NCBI GenBank assembly: GCA_030696235.1 | Contig: JAUYSN010000226.1 | Location: 1-6,776 of the forward strand | Direction of reading: 5' to 3' | DNA length: 6,776 bases | From: Sulfuricella sp. | Lineage (GTDB): Bacteria > Pseudomonadota > Gammaproteobacteria > Burkholderiales > Sulfuricellaceae | Part shown: piece after piece, positions 4,705 through 6,776 of the stretch | Numbering within the stretch: position 1 is the stretch's first letter | Layout of the letters: every line of letters starts with the position of its first letter | Position numbers and translations under genes: made by a program | The notes under the pieces: model-generated | Told to the model about the DNA's origin: nothing | The model's input: only the letters and a program-made list of their open reading frames with translations | Databases searched by the model: none

Positions 4705-4782
4705 CAACGCGCGAAAGCGCACAAAACCAAACATGCGTTGGAGTAATTGACAACATATTTAAGCGTTGTTATTCTTTCCAAC
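4705..4782. promoter_or_regulatory. Cluster of GCGTTG/CAAC half-sites around the TumE promoter, candidate TumA operator
   Basis: GCGTTG occurs at 4735-4740 and 4763-4768, 28 bases apart, and its inverse CAACGC at 4705-4710, 30 bases from the first. ACAAC (4750-4754) and GTTGT (4765-4769) form a dyad across the spacer of the promoter, and GTTGG (4737-4741) mirrors CCAAC (4778-4782) at the start codon. The nesting around -35 and -10 suggests repeated binding sites for the HTH antitoxin. Inferred from spacing only. Confidence 0.35.
4747..4775 (+). promoter_or_regulatory. Strong sigma-70 promoter of the TumE/TumA pair
   Basis: A perfect TTGACA (4747-4752) and TATTCT (4770-4775, 4 of 6) have the ideal 17-base spacer. 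Transcription is predicted to start at about 4781-4783, essentially at the A of the toxin ATG (4783), so the toxin mRNA would be leaderless or nearly so. No Shine-Dalgarno exists upstream of that ATG, which agrees. Confidence 0.65.
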
Positions 4783-5079
4783 ATGAATGCGCATGAACTG
4801 ATCCGTCGCCGCGTTATCCTAACCAGTGATGCATTTGCTGATCTCGTGGTCTGGCAGGTAGCCCAACCGGTGTCAGGCTGTTCACACGCTTTCAAATACC
4901 GGCTGGCATTCGTGGTCAAAGGCGTGTGCGTGCTGCGCTACGACAACGAAGTCGGCAAGGGCGATCATAAGCACTTCGGCAACGACGAAATGCGCTATGA
5001 GTTTTCCAACCCGCGCCAGCTAGTGGCTGATTTCATGAGCGATGTGAGGAGGTGGCAAGATGAACGTAGTCACACTTGA
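4783..5079 (+). CDS. tumE: TumE-family toxin (DUF6516)
   Basis: A 98-residue protein matching the TumE (DUF6516) toxin family of type II TA systems. Family landmarks are HAFKYRLAFVV (35-45), GVCVLRYDNE (47-56) and GKGDHKHFG (58-66), followed by YEFSNPRQLVADFMSDVRRW (72-91). The His, Asp and Arg residues of the central motifs are probably functional, but I do not know a settled mechanism and give none. ATG 4783 is chosen because a TTGACA promoter occupies the upstream in-frame extension and homologues begin about here. It lacks a Shine-Dalgarno and is likely leaderless. The toxin comes first, and its last 20 bases overlap the antitoxin gene, a reversed order compared with most type II pairs. 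Confidence 0.82.
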   Translation: MNAHELIRRRVILTSDAFADLVVWQVAQPVSGCSHAFKYRLAFVVKGVCVLRYDNEVGKGDHKHFGNDEMRYEFSNPRQLVADFMSDVRRWQDERSHT

Positions 5080-5404
5080 GGTGCGCTCGCTGGCTGACAC
5101 GCTATCCGATGTGGCACTAGCGATGGAGACTGGTGTAGCTTCCTCGCCGCATCTGGCTTTCGAGACACCAGAGCTTTTGTTCAAAGTGCTGACCGCCAAG
5201 CGCTGGGAGTTGCTGCGCACCATGGCGGGCGCGGGGCCGATGACGATCCGAGAGGCGGCACGACGTGTGGGGCGCGATGTAAAGGCGGTGCATGGCGACG
5301 TGACTGCGCTGCTCAATACCGGCATTCTGGACAAGAAAACCGATGGCAAGATCGTCTTTCCGTTTGACGCGGTGCATGTGGATTTCATGCTGAAAGTAGC
5401 ATAA
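5060..5404 (+). CDS. tumA: TumA-type antitoxin, winged HTH (HVO_A0114-like)
   Basis: A 114-residue DNA-binding protein, the expected partner of TumE. Residues 1-37 are an extension likely to hold the toxin. Residues about 47-110 are a winged helix-turn-helix of the HVO_A0114/MarR-like kind: AKRWELLRTMAGAGP, then MTIREAARRVGRDVKAVHGDVTAL written here as two helices (61-70 and 73-84), a recognition helix containing VKAVHGDV, and a wing near LDKKTDGKIVFPF (90-102). The ATG follows GAGGAGGT seven bases upstream, a very strong ribosome binding site lying inside the toxin gene. This favours high antitoxin synthesis from the same mRNA, while the toxin start has no such site. It probably represses the shared promoter at 4747-4775. 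Confidence 0.83.
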   Translation: MNVVTLEVRSLADTLSDVALAMETGVASSPHLAFETPELLFKVLTAKRWELLRTMAGAGPMTIREAARRVGRDVKAVHGDVTALLNTGILDKKTDGKIVFPFDAVHVDFMLKVA

Positions 5405-5425
5405 GTACGCAAGCCAGCCGAATAT

Positions 5426-5447
5426 CCGAAGGGCGCTCCGGCCCTAC
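5426..5447 (-). repeat. GTAGGG-headed palindromic element between tumA and ampG (REP-like)
   Basis: On the - strand the element starts GTAGGGCC and carries the arms AGGGC and GCCCT (5445-5441 and 5434-5430) around a six-base loop. The GTAG head includes the TAG stop codon of ampG (5446-5444). It fills most of the 39-bp gap between converging tumA and ampG, so it may serve as a hairpin for both, though no T-run is present. The GTAG head recalls REP elements mobilised by RAYT proteins; a RAYT gene is not in this window. Confidence 0.4.
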
Positions 5448-6694
5448 AAATACTTATCCTCACCCTCACGCCAAGGGGCAACCTTAAGCAGCAAAGCCAT
5501 CCCCGGCAACGCCAGCAAGGTACACAACAAAAAGAACGCAAACCATCCCATCTGCTCGACCAGAAACCCGGTAGAAGCGTTGATGAACGCGCGCGGTACG
5601 GAAGCCAGACTGGTGAACAAGGCGAACTGCGTGGCGGTGTAAAGCGGGTGGGTGGTGCGGGCGATGAAGGCGACGAAGGCCGCCGTGCCCAAGCCGACTC
5701 CCAGGGCTTCGAAGCCGATCACCAGGGCGAGCACGACCTTGTCGTGACCGACCAGCGCCAGCGCGGCGAAACCCAGGATCGATACGACCTGCACCACGCC
5801 GAACAGCCACAGCGCGCGGTTGATGCCCAGGCGCATCATCCACACACCACCCAGCAGCCCGCCGATGACGCTGGGCCACAGGCCGGCGTGCTTGGCGATC
5901 AGGCCGATGTCGGTCTTGGTGAAGCCCATGTCGAGGTAGAACGGCGTTGCCAGGGCGGTGGCCATGCTGTCGCCGAGCTTGTAGAGGAAGATGAAGCCGA
6001 GGATCAGCAGCGCCTCGCGCCAGCCCTGGCGGTTGATGAACTCGCGGAACGGCTCGACCACCGCAGCCCGTAGCGTTCTCGGGCCGGACTTGATGAGTTC
6101 GGGTTCGTTCACCATCAGCGTCATGATGACGCCGGGCAGCATGAACAGGGCGGTGATCAGGAACACGCTGCTCCAGGGCAGATGGTCGGCCAGGATCAGG
6201 GACAGCGAGCCCGGCACCAGGCCGGCGAGGCGGTAGGCGTTGACGTGGATGGAATTGCCCAGCCCGAGTTCGACGTCGAACAGGATTTCCCGCCGGAAAG
6301 CATCGAGCACGACGTCCTGCGTGGCGGAAAAGAAGGCGACCGCCAGGGCCAGGTAGGCGATGCTCCAAAGGTCCAGCTTCGGCTCGAACCAGCCGAACAG
6401 CGGCACCGAAAGCAGCAGCGCGATCTGGGTAAACAGCATCCATCCGCGCCGCCGGCCCATCTTCGGCCAGGCGTAGTGGTCCAGTAGCGGCGACCAGAGG
6501 AACTTCCAGATATAGGGCAGCTGGATCAGCGCGAACAGGCCGATCACCTTGAGGTCGACCTGCTCGGAGCGCAGCCAGGCGGGCACCAGACTGATCAGGA
6601 AGTACAGCGGCAGGCCGGAACTGAAGCCGGTGAAAACGCAGATGAGCATTTTGCGGGTGAAGATCGCCCGCCAGAGAGAGGAATTTTCAGACAT
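5444..6694 (-). CDS. ampG: AmpG-family muropeptide permease (MFS)
   Basis: An inner-membrane major facilitator transporter for GlcNAc-1,6-anhydroMurNAc and its peptides, used in cell-wall recycling and, in some bacteria, in beta-lactamase induction. With ATG 6694 it is 416 residues, near the length of short AmpG proteins and shorter than E. coli AmpG (491). About twelve hydrophobic segments are visible. AmpG features are FTGFSSGLPLYFL (21-33), LPYIWKFLWSPLLDHY (59-74), the cytoplasmic GRRRGW loop (80-85) and FFSATQDVVLDAFRRE (121-136). An in-frame GTG at 6754 falls in the palindrome at 6747-6768 and would add 20 residues of no family likeness, so it is rejected. No clear Shine-Dalgarno or promoter is seen before 6694. 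No beta-lactamase or AmpR is present here. It converges on tumA with a 39-bp gap. Confidence 0.9.
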   Translation of the reverse strand: MSENSSLWRAIFTRKMLICVFTGFSSGLPLYFLISLVPAWLRSEQVDLKVIGLFALIQLPYIWKFLWSPLLDHYAWPKMGRRRGWMLFTQIALLLSVPLFGWFEPKLDLWSIAYLALAVAFFSATQDVVLDAFRREILFDVELGLGNSIHVNAYRLAGLVPGSLSLILADHLPWSSVFLITALFMLPGVIMTLMVNEPELIKSGPRTLRAAVVEPFREFINRQGWREALLILGFIFLYKLGDSMATALATPFYLDMGFTKTDIGLIAKHAGLWPSVIGGLLGGVWMMRLGINRALWLFGVVQVVSILGFAALALVGHDKVVLALVIGFEALGVGLGTAAFVAFIARTTHPLYTATQFALFTSLASVPRAFINASTGFLVEQMGWFAFFLLCTLLALPGMALLLKVAPWREGEDKYL

Positions 6695-6741
6695 ACGGGA
6701 ATAACAATAATCCAGACGCGCTACCTTACCTGAAAAATTAA

Positions 6742-6768
6742 GTAGGGTGGGCACGTTTTTGTGCCCAC
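6742..6768 (+). repeat. GTAGGG-headed perfect palindrome (REP-like) upstream of ampG
   Basis: GTAGG (6742-6746) precedes GTGGGCAC (6747-6754), a six-base loop and GTGCCCAC (6761-6768), a perfect 8-bp stem. The TAGGGTGGGCACG...GTGCCCACG type recurs between genes in many proteobacteria, by recall. On the - strand the stem is followed by CCCTACTTAATTTTT, so it could also end transcription entering from outside the window towards ampG. Together with the element at 5426-5447 it brackets ampG. Confidence 0.55.
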
Positions 6769-6776
6769 GCGGTCAG

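Noticed and set aside
4681..4720. Intrinsic terminator between the methyltransferase stump and TumE
   Set aside because: Two hairpins exist but neither is followed by a T-rich run on either strand.
4705..4782. CRISPR-like array or plasmid iterons
   Set aside because: The GCGTTG repeats are only six bases, number two direct copies plus one inverted, and lie over a promoter; no long direct repeats or origin features are present.
5484..6443. A 319-codon - strand frame inside ampG
   Set aside because: It is an out-of-phase shadow rich in Arg, Ala, Pro and His, while the ampG frame shows membrane segments and family motifs.

Overview
The window looks like a chromosomal segment of a betaproteobacterium, probably of the Nitrosomonadales type. 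This is inferred from the high GC content, the gene neighbourhood (gatB end, a DUF4124 gene, pyrE, an ExoIII-family AP endonuclease close to the Neisseria type, ampG) and the style of the proteins. No search was run, so the placement is tentative.

Layout. (1) 2-253: the 3' end of gatB on the + strand, converging with a 2-bp gap on (2) 256-1410, a membrane-anchored diguanylate cyclase on the - strand. (3) 1411-1961: a 551-bp stretch with no firm gene. On the - strand it holds, in transcription order, an extended -10 promoter, a leader RNA whose core resembles a c-di-GMP-I (GEMM) riboswitch aptamer, a large hairpin, a doubtful short ORF, a second candidate promoter and a 5'UTR hairpin just before the cyclase. 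(4) 1962-3239: pyrE followed by a secreted or periplasmic DUF4124 coiled-coil protein, an evident - strand operon. (5) 3268-4047: an ExoIII/AP endonuclease gene, divergent from pyrE, with only 28 bp between the start codons. (6) 4048-5443: a small accessory block between housekeeping genes. It contains a RelB-like ribbon-helix-helix antitoxin, its RelE-type toxin broken by a one-base deletion, a 28-codon stump that looks like the start of a DNA methyltransferase gene, and an intact TumE/TumA toxin-antitoxin pair. (7) 5444-6694: ampG on the - strand, flanked by two short palindromic elements that both begin GTAGGG.

How the parts relate. The housekeeping genes serve tRNA amidation, pyrimidine synthesis, base-excision repair and muropeptide recycling. 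The most interesting regulatory possibility is a c-di-GMP-sensing leader upstream of a c-di-GMP-producing enzyme that also carries a product-inhibition (I-site) motif, which would give feedback at two levels. The exo-to-ampG gap looks like a decayed defence or addiction locus: one TA pair has lost its toxin frame, a methyltransferase gene has been reduced to its first codons, and one TA pair appears functional with a strong promoter of its own, possibly giving a leaderless toxin mRNA.
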